Shown here: positions 24,263 to 32,682 of the stretch, in pieces
Layout of the letters: each line of letters opens with the position of its first letter
Position numbering within the stretch: the stretch's first letter is position 1
NCBI RefSeq assembly: GCF_002944405.1
Contig: NZ_CP024308.1
Coordinates: 62,001-126,000 of the forward strand
Source: Sinorhizobium fredii
GTDB lineage: Bacteria > Pseudomonadota > Alphaproteobacteria > Rhizobiales > Rhizobiaceae
Length of the DNA: 64,000 bases
Reading direction: 5' to 3'
The notes under the pieces: model-generated
Databases searched by the model: none
Told to the model about the DNA's origin: nothing
What the model saw: the letters and a program-made list of their open reading frames with translations, nothing else
Translations under genes and position numbers: made by a program

Positions 24263-24510
24263 GAGCGCGGCAGGGGCTTGTACCCGCGCGCTCGCTTCTG
24301 GCGAGCCAAAAAAAGGAAGTGTCCAATCGCCTGACGCTCATCCTTGAACAGATCTACGCGTTCTTTGCCTCGGGTGCCGATCCGGCCCCAGTGGCGGACG
24401 AGCGAAGCGCCGCCGAAGAGATCCGGCTCGATCGACATTGTGTAATAGCGCGCCATGTTCTTGGTCGCGTCGATTCGCTGAATATGCAGGCGGAACCAGT
24501 GCTGGGTCAT
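24259..24510 (-). CDS. WGR domain protein
   Basis: An 83-residue protein that is almost entirely one WGR domain: HWFRLHIQRIDATKNMARYY, then FGGASLVRHWGRIGTRGKER with the name-giving W-G-R, and a tail ending ARQKRARGYKPLP. WGR domains bind nucleic acids and occur in PARP and MolR proteins. Short stand-alone forms are common on rhizobial plasmids. The ATG at 24510 gives exactly the domain. The longer frame up to 24864 crosses an inverted repeat and is probably not coding. Confidence 0.7.
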   Translation of the reverse strand: MTQHWFRLHIQRIDATKNMARYYTMSIEPDLFGGASLVRHWGRIGTRGKERVDLFKDERQAIGHFLFLARQKRARGYKPLPRS

Positions 24511-24690
24511 GCCTGCGAGCTTGGCCGTTCGAGGATTCGCCGTCCAATGACATTTCTGAATCGATCTCGCTAACCGATTCGAGAATTTGATGCAGCGCTC
24601 GAAAGTCGGCGGCGCTCGCAACCATTGCGGCAAAGCGCGAATTTCGGATGGCACTTTGGCCGCGACAGTTGTGCTGAGAAAAGTTCCGGG

Positions 24691-24800
24691 CCGCTCCCGT
24701 TTTCCACTCCGCCTTTGGGCGGAGCGAAGCAGGCGGAGGCCTGAACGCGCTTTCACATTGCGCCGAAGAGAAGGCCGAAGCCTGTGGTAAACGGGAGTGG
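24691..24800. repeat. Palindromic element of about 110 bp
   Basis: CCGCTCCCGTTTTCCAC (24691-24707) is matched in reverse complement at 24784-24800 with 15 of 17 bases identical. Inside lies a perfect small hairpin, CTCCGCC-TTTG-GGCGGAG (24707-24724). It resembles the short intergenic palindromic elements found in rhizobial genomes. It falls in the 340-bp gap (24511-24850) between the WGR gene and the HTH gene, which holds nothing else. Confidence 0.45.
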
Positions 24801-24850
24801 GGCGGCTGCCGTTTTTCTTCTGGCCACCGACTATCTTGAAGGACGGCCGC

Positions 24851-25327
24851 TTAGCTGCCTTCACTCACGCTCGTGGCAACAGCTTCCGCTGCCTGTGCGG
24901 CTGGCATCATGCGTTTCAGAAGCCGGATCAGATCGTGCATGGTGTCGGGCGGCAATCCTTCGATAAGCTTCATCAATGTCAGGCGATCCTCTGCTTCCTC
25001 GGGCGTCTTGCCCCACAGGTGCGGAGCTGCGTCAAAGATCATATCGAGGGGCATAAAGCCCATGATCTCACAGAGATGAATCAGCCGCGGGACCGACATA
25101 CGAGCTTCTGAGCCCCGCTCGTACCTGCTGTAAACAGATACCGAAAGTCCTAGCAAATGCGCCAAATCGGCGCGGGAGATGCCTTTGGCCTCGCGCGTTT
25201 GCTTGAGCCAGGCGGAGATCTTTTCATCTATCTCCTTGGCGGTAAGGATGCCATTGAAACCCGACTGGCGGAAGACCGGCCTGTCAAATTCCGGATCGGC
25301 TACTTCAACTAAACCTCGTGCGCTCAT
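24851..25327 (-). CDS. Cro/C1-type helix-turn-helix regulator
   Basis: A 158-residue protein with a central XRE-type HTH, WLKQTREAKGISRADLAHLL then GLSVSVYSRYERG, at about residues 39-90. A C-terminal helical part rich in Met and Leu follows (MHDLIRLLKRMMP). The start is uncertain. ATG 25327 is used, and GTG 25348 with AAGG before it is an alternative. It lies alone near the parA operon. It could be a plasmid control repressor. Its target is unknown. Confidence 0.68.
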   Translation of the reverse strand: MSARGLVEVADPEFDRPVFRQSGFNGILTAKEIDEKISAWLKQTREAKGISRADLAHLLGLSVSVYSRYERGSEARMSVPRLIHLCEIMGFMPLDMIFDAAPHLWGKTPEEAEDRLTLMKLIEGLPPDTMHDLIRLLKRMMPAAQAAEAVATSVSEGS

Positions 25328-25573
25328 CAAGCTGACTGAATCCGTCACCGACCTTACCCTTGTTGTATGCACCGCTCTCAGCACCCACTATGCACCAGAT
25401 TGAAGTATTTTGGAGCACGCTCTCCGAAGAATCACAGCAATTTTCCCTAACTTTTTGGGGGAAGTCGAGGTCGCGAGCTCAATGAGGCGATGGATCAAAA
25501 TGCTTCAGCACGCGCCCGAGCACTCGGGCAATAAACTTGGCGCTAAGAATGGCGAAGCAGCCGTGAAAAGCCG

Positions 25574-25927
25574 TTAACGGTTCTTCGCTGCTATCATCTT
25601 CCAGTCGCCGCCTTTGCCCTGAAAAACCGCCTCAATTCGAGTGTCGCCGGTGATCCAATTGAGGTCCGCGGAAAGCTCGCAAACGACCTCCGTTTCTGCA
25701 ATTGGAATGCAGCGATTGACGATCACTTTGGATCCGTTGCCATGCCTGGTTAGATCCCATTTGGATAGTGTGAATAGCCGGACCTTGGCCTGTTCGTCTG
25801 TCGGCCACGTACCATTTTCGGGTACGGCGCTCGCAATGTTCGATTGAGGCAAATTGCTTCCTGAAAAGTTCCCCATACCGACGGTCGAGACACGCCAAGG
25901 AGGAAGCCGCGGCCTGACATCGATCAA
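25574..25927 (-). CDS. Hypothetical protein, third gene of the parA operon
   Basis: A 117-residue protein whose TTG start overlaps the stop of the RHH gene (TTGA), suggesting coupling. The C-terminal 70 residues look like a small beta-rich domain: AKVRLFTLSKWDLTRHGNGS, VVCELSADLNWITGDTRIEA, VFQGKGGDWKMI. Two cysteines (in NRCIP and VVCEL) could pair. No signal peptide is visible. I do not recognise a family. Its place after parA and the RHH gene suggests a replicon-maintenance role. Confidence 0.5.
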   Translation of the reverse strand: MIDVRPRLPPWRVSTVGMGNFSGSNLPQSNIASAVPENGTWPTDEQAKVRLFTLSKWDLTRHGNGSKVIVNRCIPIAETEVVCELSADLNWITGDTRIEAVFQGKGGDWKMIAAKNR

Positions 25928-26361
25928 TAGCCGTTATCTTTAAGGAACTGGTCAATTGCGGCCTTCATGATGGTCGTCATCTTCACGTCATTTTCAATGG
26001 CGGCCTTTTGCAGCCGCATCTTCGTGTCGTAATCCAGCGGGCAGTTGACATAGTGCTTGGACTCCCGATCGCGCGCCCTCTTCAGGTCGCGCAAGCGAAC
26101 TCTCGAATCCTCTCGCTGCAATGCTCTCGCGGTGGCCCGTTCGCGCCGAGCTTCTTGTGTCGGGGCGATCAGACGATTAGCGGACTGATCCGCCTCAGTC
26201 CCGAGCGGTGCAGGTTCTTGAGGCTGATCTGCATTCCTGGTCTCTCTCGACAGCTCAGCCAGTTTCGTTGCTGAGGCTGCCGGCATAGGGGCTTGCTCCA
26301 CTGAGCGGCTGCGACGCGGCGCGACTGCAAAGTCAGAGACGGTCGTTTGACCCTTAGCCAT
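25924..26361 (-). CDS. Ribbon-helix-helix partition-type DNA-binding protein
   Basis: A 145-residue protein. The first 95 residues are polar and disordered. The C-terminus has a ribbon-helix-helix pattern, SKHYVNCPLDYDTKMRLQKA then AIENDVKMTTIMKAAIDQFL. The ATG overlaps the end of the ParA gene by 8 bases. A small RHH protein after an orphan ParA is the usual layout of type Ib-like partition modules, where it binds the centromere and stimulates the ATPase. Candidate binding repeats lie upstream of parA at 27238-27331. Confidence 0.7.
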   Translation of the reverse strand: MAKGQTTVSDFAVAPRRSRSVEQAPMPAASATKLAELSRETRNADQPQEPAPLGTEADQSANRLIAPTQEARRERATARALQREDSRVRLRDLKRARDRESKHYVNCPLDYDTKMRLQKAAIENDVKMTTIMKAAIDQFLKDNGY

Positions 26362-27187
26362 CCGCTGCTACCTCTTTCTCGCCCGCAAAAAGCGCTTCGA
26401 TGTCCCGAACCAGGCTCATCACCTCCATTCTCGCTTTTTTCACCGATTCTGTGAGCTCGAGCATTTGCACAGTGCCATAGCCGTTTCGAATTTCGCGATA
26501 GCAATTTCGCTCCATTAGCTCGGTCTTGAGGAGATGGGAGTCGTAGCCCCCTTCCTGCAGGTTCTGCACGAACGGCCTGATTAGGCGGTAGGCTTCCAGC
26601 AGTTTCGCCGGCATGGTGATCCTGGTGACGAAGTTGGCGTGGGGGATTAACCGCCCCACCTTGTCGGAAATATCGGCCGTGTCGGCGGCGGCCTGTCCTG
26701 CCGCCTTAATCTCGTCCTGGTTCGGCTGGATCGGCGTCAGCACAATATCGGAGCCAGCGATGATCGTGTCCCTTAAAACCGTGTCCTGGCCGGGCGAGTC
26801 CATCAAAACGACGTCGAACTTGTTCGCCTCGTTCTCCAGGAGCTGCTGCACAGTGGTCTGGCGCGCGGCGGTTATGAGCTCGATGTTGGCAGGCAGGTTG
26901 TCCTTTGCCTCACAGCGCTTCCACCATTCCTGCAGATTTTGGCGGCCGTCTGCATCGATGAGAAGCACACGCTTCCCCTGAAGCGCATACTCGCCGGCGA
27001 TCAAGATCGCTGCTGTTGTCTTCCCAGCCCCACCTTTGCCGCTCACGGCAGAAATAAAAAGTGGCAAGCGTCGCAACTCCCTTTTGATGGCCCAAAGTGA
27101 TTCCGGCACTTCGTCGCGGACTTGCACGGAGCGTCCAGGTCGCAATTGCACAGGATGCGAGCAATCGCCCGTACGACACGGAATCAT
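26354..27187 (-). CDS. parA: ParA family ATPase
   Basis: A 277-residue P-loop ATPase. The deviant Walker A motif is KGGAGKTT (about residue 49), then RVLLIDADGRQNLQEWW and VVLMDSPGQDT as Walker A' and B. ParA proteins bind nucleoid DNA and move plasmid copies apart. The gene is the first of a three-gene minus-strand operon and is divergent from the mobilisation genes. The ATG at 27187 is used. It leaves about 40 residues before the P-loop. This type of ParA often sits beside relaxase genes, where it may act on relaxosome positioning rather than on segregation. Confidence 0.8.
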   Translation of the reverse strand: MIPCRTGDCSHPVQLRPGRSVQVRDEVPESLWAIKRELRRLPLFISAVSGKGGAGKTTAAILIAGEYALQGKRVLLIDADGRQNLQEWWKRCEAKDNLPANIELITAARQTTVQQLLENEANKFDVVLMDSPGQDTVLRDTIIAGSDIVLTPIQPNQDEIKAAGQAAADTADISDKVGRLIPHANFVTRITMPAKLLEAYRLIRPFVQNLQEGGYDSHLLKTELMERNCYREIRNGYGTVQMLELTESVKKARMEVMSLVRDIEALFAGEKEVAADG

Positions 27188-27237
27188 TACACTACCGACC
27201 CGTGTAGTCAATCGAACCAACTAAACCACTGCTATAG

Positions 27238-27331
27238 GATGTGAACAATTCCCCCCACGATGTGAAACCATTTTCGCAATCGCCCCATAAACACATGATG
27301 TGGAAAGATCGTGCTGCTAACTCGTGTGAAA
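27238..27331 (+). repeat. Four GATGTGAAA-like direct repeats
   Basis: Copies are GATGTGAAC (27238-27246), GATGTGAAA (27259-27267), GATGTGGAAA (27297-27306) and CGTGTGAAA (27323-27331), in the same orientation with uneven spacing. They lie 50-145 bp upstream of parA and are candidate sites for the RHH protein. Confidence 0.5.
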
Positions 27332-27574
27332 TAGCGACACGACATTGGCATGTGACTGCTGGCTGCTTCATCGGACGCGTACGGTGCGTCGTCAATAAAG
27401 CCGCGCAGATCAATGAACCCCCGAGCCGCGTAAGGCCGGCTTTGGCGCTCGCACGGAAGCGGCAAGGGCGGAGAGCGGAGCCGTCCCTTGCAGCTGAGTA
27501 CGAGGGGCAGACAAAGGCCTTTAAAAGCGGATTTCGGCGTTGTTTGGTTGAATTTCCCCTTACAATCTAGAGAG

Positions 27575-27633
27575 GCAGGATACGGAAAAATGTGCTACGC
27601 CATTTTCCTGCAATCGAGGGACGAGCCCTCGAT
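27575..27633 (-). other. Candidate origin of transfer (nic region)
   Basis: On the minus strand TATCCTGC (27582-27575) matches the YATCCTG/Y nick consensus of MOBP relaxases such as that of RP4. On the 5' side of the nicked strand, 30 bases away, is a perfect hairpin, ATCGAGGG-ACGAG-CCCTCGAT (27613-27633). The position directly before mobC and the relaxase gene is the expected one. The nick itself is inferred. Confidence 0.5.
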
Positions 27634-27669
27634 CAACTGACGCAAGCGCCAGTAGGGGCCAACGGCCAA

Positions 27670-28071
27670 ATGGATGACGGGAAATTCAACGCTCTTCTCG
27701 AGCCGGCAAAGAAAGATCGCACTGTGCATGTGCGCGTCACGGCTGACGAACATGTGGCGATCGAGAAGGCCGCTGACGATGCCGACATGACGGTATCCAG
27801 CTTTTTCCGGTCGCTGCTTCTGGAGGGGGCGGGGGTTCGGCCGATGTTGACCGGCGATGACCGGCTGGTGATGGCGGCTCTGCTCGAAGACATGCGTATG
27901 ATCGGGATCAACCTGAACCAGGTCGCGAGGGCGCTCAACAGCGGCCGTGGTGTCCACCCAAGCGAATTGGACATCAACCTTGAGAACGTGCAGCGGGTTC
28001 AAGCGGCCGTGATGAGCGAGTTACGTGCTCTGACGCGGCGAGCTGGTTATCAGCGTCGAGGGGAGAAGTAG
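27670..28071 (+). CDS. mobC: MobC-like relaxosome accessory protein
   Basis: A 133-residue protein with an N-terminal ribbon-helix-helix, RTVHVRVTADEHVAIEKAAD then MTVSSFFRSLLLEGAG, followed by MIGINLNQVARALNSGR and a C-terminal helix. This is the MobC pattern, including the INLNQVARALN segment. MobC proteins bind oriT and help the relaxase open it. The ATG at 27670 is preferred. The frame is open up to 27592 but that stretch contains the hairpin of the candidate oriT. The relaxase gene starts four bases after the stop. Confidence 0.78.
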   Translation: MDDGKFNALLEPAKKDRTVHVRVTADEHVAIEKAADDADMTVSSFFRSLLLEGAGVRPMLTGDDRLVMAALLEDMRMIGINLNQVARALNSGRGVHPSELDINLENVQRVQAAVMSELRALTRRAGYQRRGEK

Positions 28072-28075
28072 CCCT

Positions 28076-30892
28076 TTGGAAATCTTCTTCGGCGCATTCA
28101 CCAGCGAATGGGAGCAGCGGCGCGCAGCGCTGCTGCACGAAATGTCGTCCGGCGGGCGGGGCGCTTCGGCGGAAGAAGAGATGCGAAAGCGCCTGAAGCA
28201 GTTGGCTCAACTCGGCGCTGCAGGTGGCGGCGGAGGATCAAGCGGGGCTCCCGGTGGTCGTGGATCCGCATCGACGGGCAGGGTGGCTCCTCGAGCGCAG
28301 GTAACGTCGGCGACAACGGTTGCCCGACCGATGGAGGCGCGGCTAGCGGCCGTCGCAAAGGGAAGTCAGCCAGCAGTCGTCAAAATGGCGTCCTATGGCG
28401 GCGGTGCTCGGGTCGGGGCGATGCTGAATTATGTGTCGCGTGGCGGCGAACTGAAGGTGGAGAACGAAAGCGGCAGGATCCTCGAGGGGCGGGAGGAACT
28501 GGCGCGCATCCGTGGCGATTGGGATCTTTTTCAAAACCGCTCAGAAAGCCGCGACATTGGGAGTTTTTCCCTCGAAATCGCGGCGTCCGGCCTTGCATCG
28601 GACGAGGCCTTGCACGAGCAGGTAAGGAGCACCCTGGCGAGCGGCTTTGGCGACCGGCGCTATGCCTATGCGATCGCGAAAAATGACGGCGGCGCCGTCA
28701 CCGTTCAGGGGCTTGTCGTGTTGCGAAGTGGGCAGGGGGAGCGGCTAACGGGCGACTCGAAGGCGGCCGGCATCATCCAGGGCCGATACGACGCCAGCGC
28801 GGCTGCGGGCGAGGCTGCGGCGAAGTTCTCGTTTCATGGCTACGGAAATGGCGTGGAGTTCGGCGCCAGCCGCTTGCGCGGGCTGGTCGATCGGCATGAC
28901 GACGTTCGCGACGATCGCGGCCAGTCGATAGCGAATGAGAAGGTCGCGGGCGACCTGGTGCAGAAAGAATGGCGCGGCGAGCTCCACAGCCGCAAGAGCC
29001 GCGATGTGATGCACGTCATCATGTCGGCTCGGGCCGGAACCGACGTTGCCGCGTTCGAAGGCGCGGTTCGCGACTTCCTAGCGCATCAGTTTGCTGGCCA
29101 CCGGTATGTCTTCGCCATGCACGATCCGGCCAGCGATCCAAAAGAGGCGGGGGAGGGGGGAAAGCGTCCGCATGTGCATGCCCATGCGATCGTGGCGATG
29201 AAATCGGATTCCGGTGATCGCATCGAGACGACGCCTGCCGTGTTTCGGGAATGGCGATCCGTCATGGCAGAGAAGGCGCGGGAGCACGGCATTGAGATGG
29301 AAATGACCGACCGGCGCGAGTTTGCCAGCCCGCCGGCATTCACGCGCACCCAGGTACGACCGGTGAGCCGCGAAGGCCGCACAGAGCATGTCGGGACGAG
29401 CGAGGCTGCGCAGGCGAGATATGACGCCAAGCGTAGCGGCCGACGCACTGTCGCGAAAAGCGACCGGAGCCGGAAGTACATCATAAAGGTGCAGGAATCG
29501 TGGCAAAGGGTCGCCCTTGCGGGTGGTGATCGTCAAGTCGTGGCCTATGCCGCACAGCATCGAAAGTATTTGGAATCAGGGCTTTCGACAGCACAGTCGG
29601 AGACGAGCGGAACTGTCATTCGCGCGGATTTTGGATCGAACTTCCGCATCAATTTGGCTACATTGCAGGAGATGGTTCTGGAGGGTCAGGAATTGCGCGA
29701 AATGTCACGAGCAGAGTTTGAGACCTACGAGAAGAAGGTCGAGACGGCCTTATTCAAGTTGGCGCGGTCCGTCTCGGCAGACGATCGGGCGGACTTTGAC
29801 GAGATAGCCGGCCTGGCCCGAGATTTCGTCAATCAGAAGCGTGAGCTGGTGGACCTTTACGAGCAGCGCAAAGAGGCATTGGCGGCGCAAGGTGGCGAAT
29901 CGCTTCGCAGCGAGCCGCGTGATCCGGCCAACGACGAGTGGGACGCTGCGGTCGCCAGGCACGGCGAGGCTATTGTCGAGGCCGGCAACGAGGCCACGAT
30001 CGAAATCGAGCGCTATCGAGAGGGACTTGATCGGATCGAGGCCGGCGAGTTTTCGGCCGACCGCAAAGATGGGATGCAAGCCGGGCTTCAGCAGGCGATG
30101 GAAGGGGCCGCGCAGTTGGCTGTCGAAGGAAACAGCTACCTCAGAGACGTTGCCAAGCAGGACCAGGATTTGCGACAGGCCATCGATCGCGCAGAAAAGC
30201 AAACCGAAGTTGACCGACGGGATGACGGGCGCGCAGACGTCATAAAGGCAGTGCAGACGGTCATAGCCGATCGGATTGATCGCCTGAACGAGCGTTTGAG
30301 CGACATTGCAGTGGACAGCTATGCGACCCAAAACGAGGTATCTGCCGAACGGCAATTCCTCGTGGATATGAATGGGCAACTCGACAAGCTTGGACCGGGG
30401 GATGTTCTCGATCTCTCGCGGACGGAAACCGACTACGGCTATGATGAAGAGGAAGCCGCATCCGCTCGGGAGAGTGGCGTCGATTACGTTCCATCGATCG
30501 AGAGGGATCGGCAAGAGCACGAAAGCCACATCGACAGCGTTGCTCCGCAGTTGGAACGGTTGAGAGCCCACGGCGTCTCCGTTGATACGACGTTCAAGAT
30601 CGTCGATCCGGCCCCGCGAGACTATGACGCTGAGTGGGCCGAGATGTACAGGGATCTGGACCCCGAATCGGAGCCCGGCCGTAACGACACGCGCGAAGCT
30701 CACGAGTTGGCGTCCACCGTCGATGCTACAAATCGCCTGCAAGATCGTCTAAATAGGGATAAGGAAGCCGCTCAGCGCAGCGGAGAAACGACACGGACCG
30801 ACCCCGCCCAACAGCATATTCCTCGCCTCGAGGAGTTGGAGCGGGAACAGAGGGAACAGAAGGAACGCGACCGCGACGACCGGGACCGTTAG
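28076..30892 (+). CDS. Relaxase, MOBP-like (rhizobial type)
   Basis: A 938-residue DNA relaxase. After a low-complexity N-terminal stretch, MLNYVSRGG (about residue 120) could hold the catalytic tyrosine. The metal-binding histidine triad appears as RPHVHAHAIVAM (about 363-373), the motif III of relaxases. The C-terminal half (about 450-938) is highly charged with long helices and no helicase motifs, so it is not a TraA-type protein. The layout parA/RHH divergent from mobC-relaxase resembles the mobilisation regions of rhizobial plasmids that lack their own mating-pair genes. The TTG start follows GGGGAGAAG. An in-frame ATG 22 codons downstream is an alternative. Confidence 0.78.
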   Translation: MEIFFGAFTSEWEQRRAALLHEMSSGGRGASAEEEMRKRLKQLAQLGAAGGGGGSSGAPGGRGSASTGRVAPRAQVTSATTVARPMEARLAAVAKGSQPAVVKMASYGGGARVGAMLNYVSRGGELKVENESGRILEGREELARIRGDWDLFQNRSESRDIGSFSLEIAASGLASDEALHEQVRSTLASGFGDRRYAYAIAKNDGGAVTVQGLVVLRSGQGERLTGDSKAAGIIQGRYDASAAAGEAAAKFSFHGYGNGVEFGASRLRGLVDRHDDVRDDRGQSIANEKVAGDLVQKEWRGELHSRKSRDVMHVIMSARAGTDVAAFEGAVRDFLAHQFAGHRYVFAMHDPASDPKEAGEGGKRPHVHAHAIVAMKSDSGDRIETTPAVFREWRSVMAEKAREHGIEMEMTDRREFASPPAFTRTQVRPVSREGRTEHVGTSEAAQARYDAKRSGRRTVAKSDRSRKYIIKVQESWQRVALAGGDRQVVAYAAQHRKYLESGLSTAQSETSGTVIRADFGSNFRINLATLQEMVLEGQELREMSRAEFETYEKKVETALFKLARSVSADDRADFDEIAGLARDFVNQKRELVDLYEQRKEALAAQGGESLRSEPRDPANDEWDAAVARHGEAIVEAGNEATIEIERYREGLDRIEAGEFSADRKDGMQAGLQQAMEGAAQLAVEGNSYLRDVAKQDQDLRQAIDRAEKQTEVDRRDDGRADVIKAVQTVIADRIDRLNERLSDIAVDSYATQNEVSAERQFLVDMNGQLDKLGPGDVLDLSRTETDYGYDEEEAASARESGVDYVPSIERDRQEHESHIDSVAPQLERLRAHGVSVDTTFKIVDPAPRDYDAEWAEMYRDLDPESEPGRNDTREAHELASTVDATNRLQDRLNRDKEAAQRSGETTRTDPAQQHIPRLEELEREQREQKERDRDDRDR

Positions 30893-30898
30893 GACACA

Positions 30899-31108
30899 AT
30901 GCTCAACGATAACCGTCAACAGTACGTCATCCAGACCGATTCCACCAAAGAGGATGGCCTGGGGAAGGTGTTTGCCTTCATCTTCGTCGTCGCCATGTTT
31001 CTTGCCTTCGTCCAGAAAGTCTTTGAATCGGTCATGGCCTGGTATCGCGACACCATGGTTTGGCTAAATGACACCGCGGCCTATCTTGCCGGCTTCTGGC
31101 CATTCTAA
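30899..31108 (+). CDS. Small membrane protein downstream of the relaxase
   Basis: A 69-residue protein, six bases after the relaxase stop, with AGGA close to the ATG. It has one clear membrane segment, VFAFIFVVAMFLAFVQKVF (about residues 24-42), and a hydrophobic C-terminus, AAYLAGFWPF. It is probably co-transcribed with mobC and the relaxase. It may anchor the relaxosome to the membrane or a coupling protein. No family is recognised. Confidence 0.65.
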   Translation: MLNDNRQQYVIQTDSTKEDGLGKVFAFIFVVAMFLAFVQKVFESVMAWYRDTMVWLNDTAAYLAGFWPF

Positions 31109-31744
31109 GGGCTCAGCTCTATTTCGAGATCGGCGTCAATCGTTCCTAGTGCAGACCTGACGACTTTGGGTGGACAGCGGAAGTTTTGCAGCCGCCAGGC
31201 TAAAGTCTGGTTCGGACGAAAGAAGTCGTTCCTTAGCTCTGGTCGACGGCCCGGCTGCGAAAGCCTTCATAGGTGGCGCGGCTCCGCTGGCAAATTTCCG
31301 TCGAATCTGGAGCTGGGGGCCGACTCCTGAGACGCGACAAATCATGGCTCCTTTCCGCGAAGCGACCCTCGGTCGAGCAGGTGGAAGTGCTATCGCTGAT
31401 GGGGCGGCTCGTCGGTGGTGAGCCGAGGCAGGGGGACAATGAGAATCCCATCTGGCTGTTCGAGGGGTCGGCTTCTCCTCAGCCCCTCGGCTTCGACTTC
31501 CTAAGATCTTCGACCGATTGCGGGCCTTCAGTGAGACGGACTGCAAACGGCATTGCCTAGCATAGGGTCTTGTCGGTGCTGAAGGCTTGGCGTCGATGCC
31601 AGCTTGATCGCCGCGGATGCCAACAAAAACGCCACTCGACAGCACATCCCGCTGCCGTTTCAGGATGCATTCGAGGACGGCTTCCTTTCGTTGTCCGAGA
31701 CGATCATGTAGAGAAAGCCCGTTCTGAGCGCGAAGCGGCTACAC
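31109..31744. other. Region of about 640 bp without a supported gene
   Basis: Frames on both strands (for example 31136-31645 minus) show no family features. This is the junction between the mobilisation module and the catabolic island and may contain decayed sequence. Confidence 0.35.
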
Positions 31745-31777
31745 TTGACCGCTACTCTTCGGTTCAATATTATAACC
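31745..31777 (+). promoter_or_regulatory. iclR promoter with 17-bp operator, site 1
   Basis: TTGACC (31745-31750) and TATTAT (31768-31773) are 17 bp apart. The operator GGTTCAATATTATAACC (31761-31777) covers the -10 box, and a further half-site GGTTAAC follows at 31781. This suggests autoregulation by the IclR protein. Confidence 0.65.
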
Positions 31778-31830
31778 TTCGGTTAACGAAAAATGGGGTG
31801 AAGTCCATCACCTGGCGCGCGGAGAAGATT

Positions 31831-32658
31831 GTGCCGAAATCCGAATCCACAGAAACCGTCCCAATGATGAAAAGCGTCGATAGAGCGCTGTATCTGCTGT
31901 CGTATTTTACTGTTCAGGAACCGGAGTGGGGTCTGAGCGAGCTTGCCCGGAAGTCCAAAATCGACAAGGCAACAACCCTGAGAATCCTGGTTGCGCTCAT
32001 TCGCAACGGCTTTGTGGAGCAGCATCCGGAAACTAAGAAATACCGCCTGGGGATCGCGGTGCTCAGGTTGGCTCGGGTGAGGGAAGCAAGTTTCCCGCTT
32101 CTGTCATTGGTCAATCCGGTGCTCGACAGACTGGCCGAGGAAATGCAAGAAACCGCGCACGCTACTCTTGCGTCTGAGACTGCAATGATTACGATTGCGA
32201 TAGCGGAGCCCAAGAGGTCAACGCGGGTCTGGGTAGACCCGTCGCAGTTACTTCCTTTTCATGCCACCGCATCTGGTCTCGCTTATCTCGCGTTCGCCGC
32301 ACCTGGCATCCGGGAGGGCGTTCTTGCCAGTACAGAACTCACCAGATACACGCAAAACACTCTGGTGGAGCCGGAGAAAATTGGCACGCAACTTGAGCAG
32401 GTCAGAGCGCGGGGTTTTGCGTTTTCACCTGGGTCGTTCGAAGCTGAATCGAGCGGTATCGCTGCACCAATTTTCTCCGGTGACGGTGAGGCTTTTGGTT
32501 CAGTGGCCATTGCTGGTGTCGCATCTCGGATGACGAAGGATCATCAGTTGAAAGCGGCGCGGCTGGTCGTCGGAGCTTCGGTGGAAATCTCGCGAGCAAT
32601 TGGCGCCGAGCCGCATCCGAACGTCTTGCGGGCCGAACGGGAGCTACTCAACGCCTGA
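31831..32658 (+). CDS. IclR family transcriptional regulator
   Basis: A 275-residue regulator. The N-terminal winged helix reads SVDRALYLLSYF, then WGLSELARKSKIDKATTLRI and GFVEQHPETKKYRLG. The C-terminal effector domain includes RVWVDPSQLLPFHATASGLA and GIAAPIFSGDGEAFGSVAIA. The GTG at 31831 has GGAG six bases upstream. The frame is open further back but through the promoter. The same 17-bp motif is found at its own promoter and at three sites in the adjoining catabolic genes, so it is the probable local regulator of the island to about 56 kb. IclR proteins respond to a pathway metabolite. Confidence 0.86.
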   Translation: MPKSESTETVPMMKSVDRALYLLSYFTVQEPEWGLSELARKSKIDKATTLRILVALIRNGFVEQHPETKKYRLGIAVLRLARVREASFPLLSLVNPVLDRLAEEMQETAHATLASETAMITIAIAEPKRSTRVWVDPSQLLPFHATASGLAYLAFAAPGIREGVLASTELTRYTQNTLVEPEKIGTQLEQVRARGFAFSPGSFEAESSGIAAPIFSGDGEAFGSVAIAGVASRMTKDHQLKAARLVVGASVEISRAIGAEPHPNVLRAERELLNA

Positions 32659-32682
32659 GCCGCAAGCGTTCGTACGCGTCCG

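Larger units (their letters stand above)
27188..27669. other. Divergent parA/mobC region with candidate oriT and partition sites
   Basis: About 480 bp without a gene between parA and mobC. It contains four GATGTGAAA-like repeats (27238-27331), inverted repeats GACGC/GCGTC (27374-27390) and GCAAGGG/CCCTTGC (27462-27491), a nic-like TATCCTGC on the minus strand (27575-27582), and a perfect hairpin (27613-27633). Confidence 0.6.

Noticed and set aside
18253..31108. Possible integrative element or transposon
   Set aside because: No integrase, transposase or att-like flanking repeats were seen. The genes fit a plasmid backbone better.
31136..31645. 169-residue minus-strand frame before iclR
   Set aside because: Basic, low-complexity translation with no family features, probably non-coding.
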